Below, one piece after another: positions 33,690 to 40,587 of a stretch of DNA of 40,587 nt; within the stretch, counting starts at the first letter, position 1, and every line of letters begins with the position of its first letter. The DNA is from Candidatus Avoscillospira avicola. GTDB lineage: Bacteria > Bacillota > Clostridia > Oscillospirales > Oscillospiraceae. The DNA lies in NCBI GenBank assembly GCA_018712245.1, contig DVHE01000013.1:1-40587 (forward strand), written 5' to 3'. The translations under genes and the position numbers were made by a program. The notes below the pieces were generated by a model. That model worked only from the letters and a program-made list of their open reading frames with translations, made no database searches and was not told the origin of the DNA.

Positions 33690-35447
33690 TTACCCTGCTG
33701 TGTCAAACTGGCTGTTGTAGAGCGTGGCGTAGAACCCGCCTTTTTGCAGCAGGCTCTGGTGGTTGCCCTGCTCGACGATCTTGCCGTCGCGCATCACCAA
33801 GATCACGTCGGCCTCCCGGATGGTGGAGAGCCGGTGGGCCACGATGAAGCTGGTACGGCCTTCCATCATGGTGGCGAAGGCCTTTTGAATCTTCACCTCG
33901 GTGCGGGTGTCGATGGAGGAGGTGGCCTCGTCGAGAATCAGCATTGGCGGCAGACACAGCATCACACGGGCGATGCACAGAAGCTGCTTTTGCCCCTGGC
34001 TCAGATTGCCGCCGTCCTCGGCGATGACGGTGTCGTACCCCTGGGGCAGACGGCGAATGAAGCTGTGGGCGTGGGCGGCCCGGGCGGCGGCGACGATCTC
34101 TTCGTCGCTGGCCGAGGGCTTGCCGTAGGCGATGTTCTCCCGGATGGTGCCGGTCCGGAGCCAGGTGTCCTGGAGAACCATGCCGTAGCTCCGGCGGAGC
34201 GACGCCCGGGTGACGGTGCGGATGTCCCGCCCCGCCGCGGCGATGGACCCGGCGTCCACGTCGTAAAACCGCAGCAGCAGATTGATGAGCGTCGTCTTGC
34301 CGCAGCCGGTGGGGCCGACGATGGCGATGCGCTGGCCGGGGGCGACGTCCAGATTGAAGTTCTCGATCAGGGGCCGCTCCGGCGTGTAGGAGAAGGCCAC
34401 ATGGCTGAGGGAAACGCGGCCGTCAGGCTGGAGTTCTGCCGCGTCGGGGGCGTCCGGCGCCTGGTCCGGCTCGTCCAGCAGGTCGAACACCCGCTGGATG
34501 CAGGCCATGGCGTTTTGCAGCTCCGTCACCACGCCGGAAATCTCGTTGAAGGGCTTGGCGTACTGGTTGGCGTAGCTCAAAAACACGCTCAGCTGTCCCA
34601 CGGTGATGCCGCCGCCCATGGCCAGCAGCGCGCCGGTCAGCCCTACCGCGGCATAGACCACGCTGTTGACGAACCGCGTCACCGGATTGGTGAGGCTGGA
34701 GAAGAACACCGCTTTGATCGAGGCGTCCCGCAGGCGGTCATTGACGTCGTCGAAGGCCCGGAGGCTTTCTGCCTCGTGGCCGAAGGCCTGCACCACCCGC
34801 TGGCCCTGGATTTGCTCCTCCACCAGAGCGGTCTGCTGGCCGCGGATGGCGGTTTGATCCCGGAAGTAGCGGTAAGTGCGGCGGGTGATAAACCCGGCGG
34901 CAAAGAGACTCAGAGGCGTGAGAAGCACCACCACCGCGGTGACGCCCAGGTGGAGGACGGCCATCAGGATCAGCGTTCCGGCGATGGTCAAAACGCCGGA
35001 GAAGAATTGGGTGAAGCCCAGCAGCAGGCCGTCGGAGAAGGTGTCCACGTCGGCGATCATCCGGCTGACCAGGTCGCCGGAGGGATGGGCGTCCAGGTAC
35101 GAGAGGGGCAGATGCTGGAGCTTCTCCATGGCCTTGCGCCGGAGGTCCTGGGAGACCCGGAAGGCGATGCGGTTGTTGCAGGCTGCCAGCACCCACTGGG
35201 CCGCGGCGGTGATGGCCGTGGAGACGGCGATGGCCAGGGCCACCCGGGCCACGATGGCAAAGTCCACCCGGTGGAGGCCGATCATGGCGTCGATGGCGTC
35301 GCCGCAGAGGATGGGCACCAGGAGCTGGGCCGCGACGCTGACGGCGGCGCAGACCAGGCTGGCCGCCACAAAGAACCAGTAGGGGCGCACCAGGCGCAGC
35401 ACCCGCCGCACCAGGACCGGCTGGAAGGACTGTTTCCGGTTGCTCAT
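33690..35447 (-). CDS. ABC exporter half-transporter, canonical ATPase subunit
   Basis: Fused membrane and ATPase half-transporter, 585 residues: six transmembrane helices (about 20-310), then the nucleotide-binding domain. Walker A is GPTGCGKTT, the signature LSQGQKQ is non-canonical, Walker B with catalytic Glu is LILDEATSSID, and the switch is VAHRLST. This combination pairs with the degenerate partner at 35444-37171, as in heterodimeric multidrug exporters of the TM287/288, BmrCD and LmrCD type. The ATG overlaps the partner stop (ATGA). It exports an unknown lipid-like compound or drug. Confidence 0.93.
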   Translation of the reverse strand: MSNRKQSFQPVLVRRVLRLVRPYWFFVAASLVCAAVSVAAQLLVPILCGDAIDAMIGLHRVDFAIVARVALAIAVSTAITAAAQWVLAACNNRIAFRVSQDLRRKAMEKLQHLPLSYLDAHPSGDLVSRMIADVDTFSDGLLLGFTQFFSGVLTIAGTLILMAVLHLGVTAVVVLLTPLSLFAAGFITRRTYRYFRDQTAIRGQQTALVEEQIQGQRVVQAFGHEAESLRAFDDVNDRLRDASIKAVFFSSLTNPVTRFVNSVVYAAVGLTGALLAMGGGITVGQLSVFLSYANQYAKPFNEISGVVTELQNAMACIQRVFDLLDEPDQAPDAPDAAELQPDGRVSLSHVAFSYTPERPLIENFNLDVAPGQRIAIVGPTGCGKTTLINLLLRFYDVDAGSIAAAGRDIRTVTRASLRRSYGMVLQDTWLRTGTIRENIAYGKPSASDEEIVAAARAAHAHSFIRRLPQGYDTVIAEDGGNLSQGQKQLLCIARVMLCLPPMLILDEATSSIDTRTEVKIQKAFATMMEGRTSFIVAHRLSTIREADVILVMRDGKIVEQGNHQSLLQKGGFYATLYNSQFDTAG

Positions 35448-37171
35448 TGGGCGGCGCCCCCTTTCTCAAACTGGCTTTCATAGATTTCCCGGTAGACCGG
35501 GCAGGTCTCCAGCAGCCCCTGATGGGTGCCGTGGCCCACCAGACGGCCGTCGTCCAGCACCAGGATTTGGTCGGCGTGGCGCAGGGACGAGGTCCGCTGG
35601 GAGACGATGAACACCGTGGGCTTCCAGGGCAGTGCCCGGAGGGATTTGCGCAGGGCGGCGTCGGTGGCGAAGTCCAGGGCGCTGGCGCTGTCGTCCAGGA
35701 TCAGCACCTGGGGCTGCCCCACCAGGGCTCTGGCGATGGTCAGCCGCTGACGCTGGCCGCCGGAGAAGTTGCGTCCCCCCTGCTCCACCGGCTCGTCGAG
35801 ACCCAGGGGCTTTTGCCGGACGAACTCCGCGGCCTGGGCGGCCTCCAGCGCGGCCCAGAGGGTGGCATCGTCGGCGTCGGCATTGCCCCAGAGCAGGTTG
35901 GAGCGGATGGTGCCGGAGAAGAGCTGGGCCTTTTGCAGCACGATGGCCACGGCCCGGTGGAGGTCCTCCCGGCTCCACTGGTCGATGGGGCGGCCCAGAA
36001 GCGTCACATGGCCGGCGGTGGCGTCGTAAAACCGGGGAATCAGGTGGACCAGGCTGCTCTTGCCGCTGCCGGTGCCGCCGATGACGCCCACAGTCTCGCC
36101 GGGCCGGGCGGCAAAGGTGATGCCGCTGAGGCTCTCGTCTCCCGCGCCGGCGTAGGTGAGGCCCACCTGGTCGAAGGCCACGGCGGCGTCGGCGGTCTCC
36201 GGGCCGGTCTCCGCCGGGTAGGCCATGGAGACCGGCGTATGCAGCACCGTCGTCACCCGGCTCAGACTGGCCAGGGCCCGGCTGATGAGAATGACGGTGT
36301 TGGCCAGCTTCACCAGCTCCACCAGGATCTGGCTCATGTAGTTGACCAGGGCCACGACATCGCCGCTGAGGAGCATGCCGCCCTCCACCTGCCGGGCGCC
36401 CAGGGTGAGGATGGCGATGATGGCCAGGTTGACCACCACATAGGTCAGGGGGTTCATCAGCGCGGAAATGCGGCCCACGAAGAGCTGCATCCTGGTCAGG
36501 GCGTGGTGGAAGGCTTCAAAGCGGGCCGTCTCCTCCTGCTCCCGGGCAAAGGCCCGGACCACCCGGACGCCGGAGAGATTTTCACGGGTGGCGCCCAGCA
36601 CCCGGTCCAGCCCGGTCTGCACCCGCCGGTAGAGGGGCGCGGTGATGGCCATCAGCCCGAAGACGATGACAAACAGCACCGGAATGGCCAGGAGGAACAC
36701 TGTCGCAACGGTGCGGTTCAGGGAGAAGGCCATGATGGCCGCGCCGAAGACGATGAACGGGCTGCGGAGAAAGAGCCGCAGAAACATATTGATACCGTTT
36801 TGTACCTGGTTGATGTCGCTGGTCATTCGGGTGATGAGCGTGGAGCCGCCGATGGTATCCACCTCCGAAAAGCCCAGGGACTGGATGTGGGCGAAGAGCG
36901 CCCGGCGCAGGCTGGAGGCGCAGCTGACCGAGGCCCTGGCGGCAAAGTACTGGGCCACCACGCTGCACCCGAGACCCACCAGGGCCAACATGACCAGGAT
37001 GCCGCAGCGGCTGAGAATGTAGCCGGTATCCTGGTTGCGGATGCCGGTGTCAATGAGGTCGGCCACCACCAGCGGCACAAAAAGGTCGAAGAGGGCCTCG
37101 AGCATTTTGAACAGCGGCGCCAAAACGCTCACCAGCCGGTAGCCCTTCAGGTGGCGGAGTAAGTCGTGCAA
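35444..37171 (-). CDS. ABC exporter half-transporter, degenerate ATPase subunit
   Basis: The 575 residues have six transmembrane helices and a nucleotide-binding domain. Walker A is GGTGSGKSS, the signature FSGGQRQ is canonical, but the catalytic Glu of Walker B is Asp (LILDDSASALD) and the switch His is Gln (VSQRTSS). That is the standard signature of the non-hydrolysing site in heterodimeric exporters, so it is expected, not damage. The start is TTG at 37171, supported by GAGAGGGG eight bases upstream. A GC-rich palindrome (37191-37208) lies in its leader. It is divergent from a LysR gene that may control it. Confidence 0.92.
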   Translation of the reverse strand: MHDLLRHLKGYRLVSVLAPLFKMLEALFDLFVPLVVADLIDTGIRNQDTGYILSRCGILVMLALVGLGCSVVAQYFAARASVSCASSLRRALFAHIQSLGFSEVDTIGGSTLITRMTSDINQVQNGINMFLRLFLRSPFIVFGAAIMAFSLNRTVATVFLLAIPVLFVIVFGLMAITAPLYRRVQTGLDRVLGATRENLSGVRVVRAFAREQEETARFEAFHHALTRMQLFVGRISALMNPLTYVVVNLAIIAILTLGARQVEGGMLLSGDVVALVNYMSQILVELVKLANTVILISRALASLSRVTTVLHTPVSMAYPAETGPETADAAVAFDQVGLTYAGAGDESLSGITFAARPGETVGVIGGTGSGKSSLVHLIPRFYDATAGHVTLLGRPIDQWSREDLHRAVAIVLQKAQLFSGTIRSNLLWGNADADDATLWAALEAAQAAEFVRQKPLGLDEPVEQGGRNFSGGQRQRLTIARALVGQPQVLILDDSASALDFATDAALRKSLRALPWKPTVFIVSQRTSSLRHADQILVLDDGRLVGHGTHQGLLETCPVYREIYESQFEKGGAAQ

Positions 37172-37190
37172 GGCAATTTCCCCTCTCTCC

Positions 37191-37215
37191 CCGCGGCCCG
37201 GGCCGCGGTTTTTTT
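37191..37215 (+). terminator. palindrome with T-run, terminator-like on the plus strand
   Basis: CCGCGGCCCGGGCCGCGG (37191-37208) is a complete palindrome followed by seven T on the plus strand. On the minus strand it lies in the exporter leader, preceded by A7 and without a T-run. It has no plus-strand gene to terminate, so it may stop antisense transcription arriving from the exporter side towards the LysR promoter. Confidence 0.45.
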
Positions 37216-37225
37216 CTTAGTCTTT

Positions 37226-37253
37226 AGCATACCACAAATAAATGGATAGTAAA
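37226..37253 (-). promoter_or_regulatory. candidate promoter of the ABC exporter genes
   Basis: On the minus strand TTTACT (37248-37253), a 16-base spacer and TATGCT (37226-37231). The leader would start near 37219 and include the palindrome at 37191-37208. Confidence 0.45.
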
Positions 37254-37269
37254 AATATATATTTTATCG

Positions 37270-37294
37270 TATAATCATATGGAACAAATATGAT
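37270..37294 (+). promoter_or_regulatory. LysR -10 with overlapping LysR-type operator
   Basis: TATAAT (37270-37275) precedes the LysR gene. ATCAT (37274-37278) and ATGAT (37290-37294) are inverted with 11 bases between, the T-N11-A form; the arms extend to seven pairs (ATCATAT/ATATGAT). The overlap with the -10 suggests autorepression. Confidence 0.6.
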
Positions 37295-37311
37295 TTAGGG
37301 AGGGCCTGAAA

Positions 37312-38172
37312 GTGGAACTGCGGCAGCTTCGGTATTTTGTGGCAGTGGTGGAGGAGGGCACCGTGACCGGAGCGGCCCGGCGGCTGCGCCTGTCTCAGCC
37401 GCCGCTGACCATGCAGCTGCACAGCCTGGAGGAGGAGCTGGGCTGTGCGCTCTTTGAGCGGGAGGGGCGGCGGCTGCGGCTGACGGAGGCGGGCCGGGCC
37501 TTTTACCAGCGGGCCAAGACCATCCTGGGGCTGTGCGGCGCGGCGGCGGCGGAGATGGCCGACCACAGTGCCGGGCGCATGGGGACGCTGCGGCTGGGGG
37601 CCATCTCTTCGGTCCACGGCGCGATGCTGCTCCGGTGGCTGGAGGCCTACGCCCGGCGCTACCCTGAGGTGCGGCTGGACCTCCACAACGCCGACACCTA
37701 CCAGCAGCTGGAGCTGATTCGCACCGGGCAGATCGACGTGGCGCTGGTGCGCACGCCTTTCTCCGCCCCGGAGCTGGCTCAGCTCCAGCTGGCGGCGGAG
37801 CGGATGCTGGCCGTGGCTCTGCCGGGGCAGCTGCCGCCGGCTGTGCCGCTGGAGGCGCTGGCAAAGCGGCGGCTTTTGATCTACCGCCGCTGGGAGCAAG
37901 TGCTGCGGATGCAGTTTGAGGCGGCGGGGCTGGAGATGCGCGTCCACTGCCGCAGTGACGACGCCCAGACTACCCTTGCCCTGGCGGCCTGTGGGCTGGG
38001 GACGGGCATCGTCCCGGCCTCTGCCCTGCCGGACCCGGCGGCCCAGGGGCTGGAGGCCCGGGTCATCGACGCGCCCCAGCTGTCCACGGAAATTGTGGCG
38101 GTCTGCCGGGATCCGCGGACGCTGCCCCAGGCGGCCAGGCGCTTCTGGGCGCTGCTGGAGGAACAGCGGTGA
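37312..38172 (+). CDS. LysR-family transcriptional regulator
   Basis: The 286 residues comprise an N-terminal winged helix-turn-helix (1-60: MELRQLRYFVAVVEEGTVTGAARRL, then LSQPPLTMQLHSLEEELG) and an effector-binding domain (about 90-286). The start is GTG at 37312 with GGGAGGG nine bases upstream. It is divergently placed from the ABC exporter pair, the usual arrangement for a LysR controlling its neighbour, and it has a T-N11-A inverted repeat in the shared gap. It is not closely similar to the LysR protein at 8446-9330. Ligand unknown. Confidence 0.9.
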   Translation: MELRQLRYFVAVVEEGTVTGAARRLRLSQPPLTMQLHSLEEELGCALFEREGRRLRLTEAGRAFYQRAKTILGLCGAAAAEMADHSAGRMGTLRLGAISSVHGAMLLRWLEAYARRYPEVRLDLHNADTYQQLELIRTGQIDVALVRTPFSAPELAQLQLAAERMLAVALPGQLPPAVPLEALAKRRLLIYRRWEQVLRMQFEAAGLEMRVHCRSDDAQTTLALAACGLGTGIVPASALPDPAAQGLEARVIDAPQLSTEIVAVCRDPRTLPQAARRFWALLEEQR

Positions 38173-38186
38173 TGCAACAGGTGTTC

Positions 38187-38626
38187 GGACGCGCGATGCG
38201 CATTCCTACGGCGGAAATATGCTGCCGCAGGTGCTCCAACAACGCGGTTGGGTGGGCGGCAGATAGCCGCCCGCCAGATCGCGATTTCTGAGCGCAGGCG
38301 TCACCGCACTGAGGTACGTTTTCCCTGTAGGGGCGGCCTATATGGCCGCCCGAAAGAGGCTGCAATCCCGCATTGTACCCGGGCTCTGGGCGGATATACA
38401 ATCAGCTCCTACGGCGCGTGCGGAGACAGCGGCCTTATGCGACAAACGCCGCTGCCGCAAAGGTCGCGCCCTGGTTTCGGGCGACTGATAGTCGCCCCTA
38501 CGATAAAATTCCAGCCGGGTCCGTAGGGGCGGCTATCAGCCGCCCGCCAGGCCGCTATTTCCAAGCGCTGGCGGTGATGAGACCCACCTGCGGTGGGTTC
38601 GGGCCGATGTGGGCATCGGCCCCTAC
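38187..38626. repeat. cluster of GTAGGGGC-family hairpins
   Basis: Copies: 38187-38209 (minus, GCGCGC type, degenerate), 38254-38272 (stem only), 38327-38351 (plus, GGCC arms), about 38389-38413 (degenerate), 38479-38501 (minus, GACT/AGTC arms), 38523-38545 (plus, GGCT/AGCC arms), 38601-38626 (minus, GGGCCGATG stem). The last is preceded by a mini-hairpin CCCACC-TGC-GGTGGG that matches CCCGCC-TCC-GGCGGG before the 430 copy with a paired base change. Confidence 0.8.
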
Positions 38627-38649
38627 GAATGCGCAAAACACCCGCCAAA

Positions 38650-38873
38650 GCCTCCCCTAACGCCCGCAGGGCTTTAGGGGAGGTGGCAGGCCGCAGGCCT
38701 GACGGAGGGGTTGCAATCCCCCAGTCAGCCTTGCGGCTGACAGCTCCGGGTTGCCACTAAGCCTTCCCGGCCTGCGTTGCGGTCCGGCAAGGCAAGTGGC
38801 TGCCCAACCGCTGCGGTCGCTGCATCTGCCGCTGGCAGCGCTCCCTTGCGGGCCCTTTACACAAGGGGGCCTT
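38650..38873 (+). repeat. long composite interspersed repeat, copy B
   Basis: Homologous to 3601-3886 and shorter because it lacks the internal insertion. The module order is the same: GCCTCCCCT hairpin, CAGGCC-GCA-GGCCTG hairpin, GACGGAGGGGT, CAATCCCCCAGTCA, then the conserved tract ending in CCCTTTACACAAGGGGGCCTT. Stem sequences differ from copy A by paired changes. Confidence 0.8.
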
Positions 38874-38966
38874 GGATGCGGCAGTATTACCGGCCTTCTG
38901 CAACGACTGTACCCTCCAAGAAAGGCCGCTGCTGTGTGCCCAGAATGCCGGCTTGCGGCAGACAAA

Positions 38967-39006
38967 GGACCCGCCGCAGAATTTTTCCTGATTCTGCGGC
39001 GGGTCC
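38967..39006 (-). terminator. intrinsic terminator of purA
   Basis: A 16-bp perfect stem (38967-38982 with 38991-39006), followed on the minus strand by CCTTTG, 12 bases beyond the purA stop. Its core CCCGCCGCAGAA is shared with the liv operon terminator. Confidence 0.8.
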
Positions 39007-39018
39007 CAATGTTGATAC

Positions 39019-40293
39019 TCAGCGGAAGATGTTCTCGTGGCGGCTGGGGCCGGTGGAGACGGTGCGGATCGGCACGCCGATCTCCTGCTCCAGGAAGAGG
39101 ACGTAGTCCTGGGCTTCCTTGGGGAGCTTGTTCCAGTCGGTAATGCCGCGGACGTCGCACTTCCAGCCGGGAAGCGTGGTGTAGACCGGCTTGGCCTTGT
39201 TCAGCAGCGGCGTCACCGGGAAGTCCCGGGTGACTTGACCGTCGATCTCATAGCCGGTGCAGACCTTGATCTCGTCCAGGTAGCCCAGCACGTCCAGACA
39301 GGTCAGAGCCACATCGGTGGCACCCTGGACGCGGCAGCCGTAGCGGGTGGCCACGGCGTCGAACCAGCCCACATCCCGGGGACGGCCCGTGGTAGCGCCG
39401 AACTCGCCCTTGTCACCGCCGCGGCGGCGCAGCTCGTCGGCCTCGTCGCCGTCCAGCCGCACCACAAAGGCGCCCGCGCCCACGGCGCTGGAGTAGGCCT
39501 TGGTGACGGCGGTGATCCGCTCCACAGCCGTGGGCGGCACGCCCACGCCCACGCAGCCGAAGCCAGCCAGGGTGTGGGAAGAGGTGGTGAAGGGATAAAT
39601 GCCGAAGTCGGGGTCGCGCATGGAGCCCAGCTGGCCCTCCAGCAGGATGGTCTTGCCCTCCTTCAGGGCGTTGGTGACAAAGCGCTGGGTGTCGGCCATA
39701 TAAGGCGCGATCTGCTCCCGCCACTCCATCAGCTGCCGGAAGAGCTCGTCCACTTTCAGCTCCGGCTTGTGGTAGAGGTGGGTGAAGAGGACGTTCTTCA
39801 GCGTGCAGATCTTCTCCAGCCGCTCTTTGAGCAGTGCTTCGTCGAACAGCTCGTTGAGCTGGATGCCGATCTTGGCGTACTTATCGGAATAGAAGGGGGC
39901 GATGCCGGAGCGGGTGGAGCCAAAGGCGCGGCCCGCCAGGCGCTCTTCCTCGTAGGTATCTTGCAGGACGTGATAGGGCATCAGGAGCTGCACCCGGTCC
40001 GAAACCAGAATCTTCGGGGTGGGGACGCCGCCGTCCTTCAGAGACTGGAGTTCCTTGAGGAAGGAGGGGACGTGGAATGCCACGCCGTTGCCGATGATAT
40101 TGGTGATATGGGGGTAGCAAACGCCAGAGGGCAGCAGATGGAGCGCGAAGCGCCCGTAGTCGTTGATGATGGTGTGTCCCGCGTTGGCGCCGCCCTGGAA
40201 CCGGACGACGATGTCGGAATGCTCCGCCATCATATCAGTGATCTTGCCCTTGCCCTCGTCGCCCCAGTTGGCGCCGATGATTGCCTGTACCAT
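39019..40293 (-). CDS. purA: adenylosuccinate synthetase
   Basis: First committed step from IMP to AMP: IMP, GTP and aspartate give adenylosuccinate. It is 424 residues, standard for bacteria. The GTP-binding loop is GANWGDEGKGK with catalytic Asp12; His41 is in GGANAGHT. GSTRSGIAPFYSDK, LLEGQLGSMRDPDFG and TTGRPRDVGWFDA are family signatures (bacterial PurA usually has EGAQG where this reads EGQLG). The start at 40293 has AAGGAGG; a longer frame to 40566 crosses the promoter and terminator. It is transcribed alone, with its own promoter and terminator. Confidence 0.96.
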   Translation of the reverse strand: MVQAIIGANWGDEGKGKITDMMAEHSDIVVRFQGGANAGHTIINDYGRFALHLLPSGVCYPHITNIIGNGVAFHVPSFLKELQSLKDGGVPTPKILVSDRVQLLMPYHVLQDTYEEERLAGRAFGSTRSGIAPFYSDKYAKIGIQLNELFDEALLKERLEKICTLKNVLFTHLYHKPELKVDELFRQLMEWREQIAPYMADTQRFVTNALKEGKTILLEGQLGSMRDPDFGIYPFTTSSHTLAGFGCVGVGVPPTAVERITAVTKAYSSAVGAGAFVVRLDGDEADELRRRGGDKGEFGATTGRPRDVGWFDAVATRYGCRVQGATDVALTCLDVLGYLDEIKVCTGYEIDGQVTRDFPVTPLLNKAKPVYTTLPGWKCDVRGITDWNKLPKEAQDYVLFLEQEIGVPIRTVSTGPSRHENIFR

Positions 40294-40332
40294 AATTGGC
40301 CTCCTTGTCGTGCGCATAATTTTTCTTTTATC

Positions 40333-40361
40333 ATTATAACGCAAAAGCTGACGGGATACAA
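40333..40361 (-). promoter_or_regulatory. purA promoter
   Basis: On the minus strand TTGTAT (40356-40361), a 17-base spacer and a consensus TATAAT (40333-40338), about 40 bases upstream of the start codon. Confidence 0.65.
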
Positions 40362-40435
40362 GGCCCGGCGGCAGGATTCTCCCGCCAGGCGCCGCGAAAA
40401 GGGGCCCGTTGCAAAAACAAAAAATACCAAATTGC

Positions 40436-40483
40436 AAAAAACAGACTGGGTAGCCCCAAAAGGGTTGCCCAGTCTGCCTTTTT
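40436..40483. terminator. bidirectional terminator right of purA
   Basis: CAGACTGGG (40442-40450) pairs with CCCAGTCTG (40468-40476), with further inner pairing, flanked by A6 on the left and T5 on the right. It is an intrinsic terminator on both strands and probably ends a gene beyond the right edge. The last 100 bases (to 40587) show nothing coding. Confidence 0.75.
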
Positions 40484-40587
40484 GCGTTAAGGTTAATTTG
40501 TGAGCAAAAACCATACGCAAGACCAGTGTACCGTATATGAGCGGAATGGTCAACTGGTAATTGCACTTCAAACAGAAATGATGATAC

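Larger units (their letters stand above)
38173..39018. other. gene-free, repeat-filled stretch between convergent LysR and purA
   Basis: No gene is supported in about 845 bases. It holds seven hairpins of the GTAGGGGC family or close relatives (38187-38626), the second copy of the long composite repeat (38650-38873) and the purA terminator (38967-39006). It is the densest repeat region of the window. Confidence 0.7.

Noticed and set aside
33684-37162. Two long plus-strand frames (599 and 571 codons) opposite the ABC exporter genes
   Set aside because: Antisense shadows in GC-rich sequence; the minus strand encodes complete exporters with all motifs.
40294-40587. Start of another gene at the right edge
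   Set aside because: Frames there cross the purA promoter and a bidirectional terminator; no ribosome-binding site or domain is seen.

Overview
The window is bacterial chromosome with tightly packed genes. High G+C (visibly around 60%), Gram-positive-type Shine-Dalgarno sequences, type II lipoprotein signals, a Bacillus-type parS site, and LexA, GyrA and ParAB sequences of Firmicute type suggest a high-G+C Clostridia member, most likely an Oscillospiraceae-like gut anaerobe (inference). The parAB operon with a perfect parS, gyrA, and a second perfect parS about 15 kb away indicate an origin-proximal region. No rRNA, tRNA, CRISPR array, prophage or transposase gene is visible.

Layout: 1-499 repeats; 500-3411 gyrA-rnhA (+); 3412-4225 repeats; 4226-8272 a four-gene minus-strand operon (fabF, NSS-family Na+ symporter, low-molecular-weight phosphatase, cysK) divergent from a LysR regulator; 9331-14266 parS, parA, parB, a coiled-coil membrane protein, a low-G+C DUF1016/PDDEXK nuclease and serS (+); 14267-14995 a gene-free tract with an inverted array of 9-bp repeats; 14996-19990 a five-gene peptide/nickel-type ABC importer (-) with a structured leader; 20602-24875 a six-gene minus run (lipoprotein, RlmD-type rRNA methyltransferase, APH(3')-like kinase, P-loop kinase, GNAT, ASCH); 25002-26534 a radical SAM activase-like protein and lexA (+); 26845-27306 a small membrane protein (-); 27494-32889 a complete branched-chain amino-acid importer operon livJHMGF (+); 33343-37171 an XRE regulator and a heterodimeric ABC exporter (-) divergent from a second LysR; 38173-39018 repeats; 39019-40293 purA (-).

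Three things stand out. First, the liv operon leader looks like a classical transcription attenuator. It has a promoter, a 61-codon reading frame whose end is packed with Ile/Leu/Val codons, and a strong intrinsic terminator just before livJ. A segment in the last leader codons can pair with the terminator's left arm, so ribosome position could decide termination. Second, all the long gene-free gaps except those at 9331, 26535, 27307 and 40294 carry an interspersed hairpin family. A constant GTAGGGGC flank is followed by stems whose two arms change together between copies, sometimes embedded in a larger composite repeat. Third, 14615-14809 holds three GTGCGAACA units facing five GCTGTTCGC units across an A+T-rich core.

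Neighbouring genes form plausible functional units: chromosome topology and segregation (gyrA, parAB, parS), amino-acid and metal or peptide uptake, and regulated efflux. Several junctions show ATGA or TGATG stop-start overlaps that suggest translational coupling. One nuclease gene (11864-12973) looks like a recent insertion bracketed by a 9-bp direct repeat.
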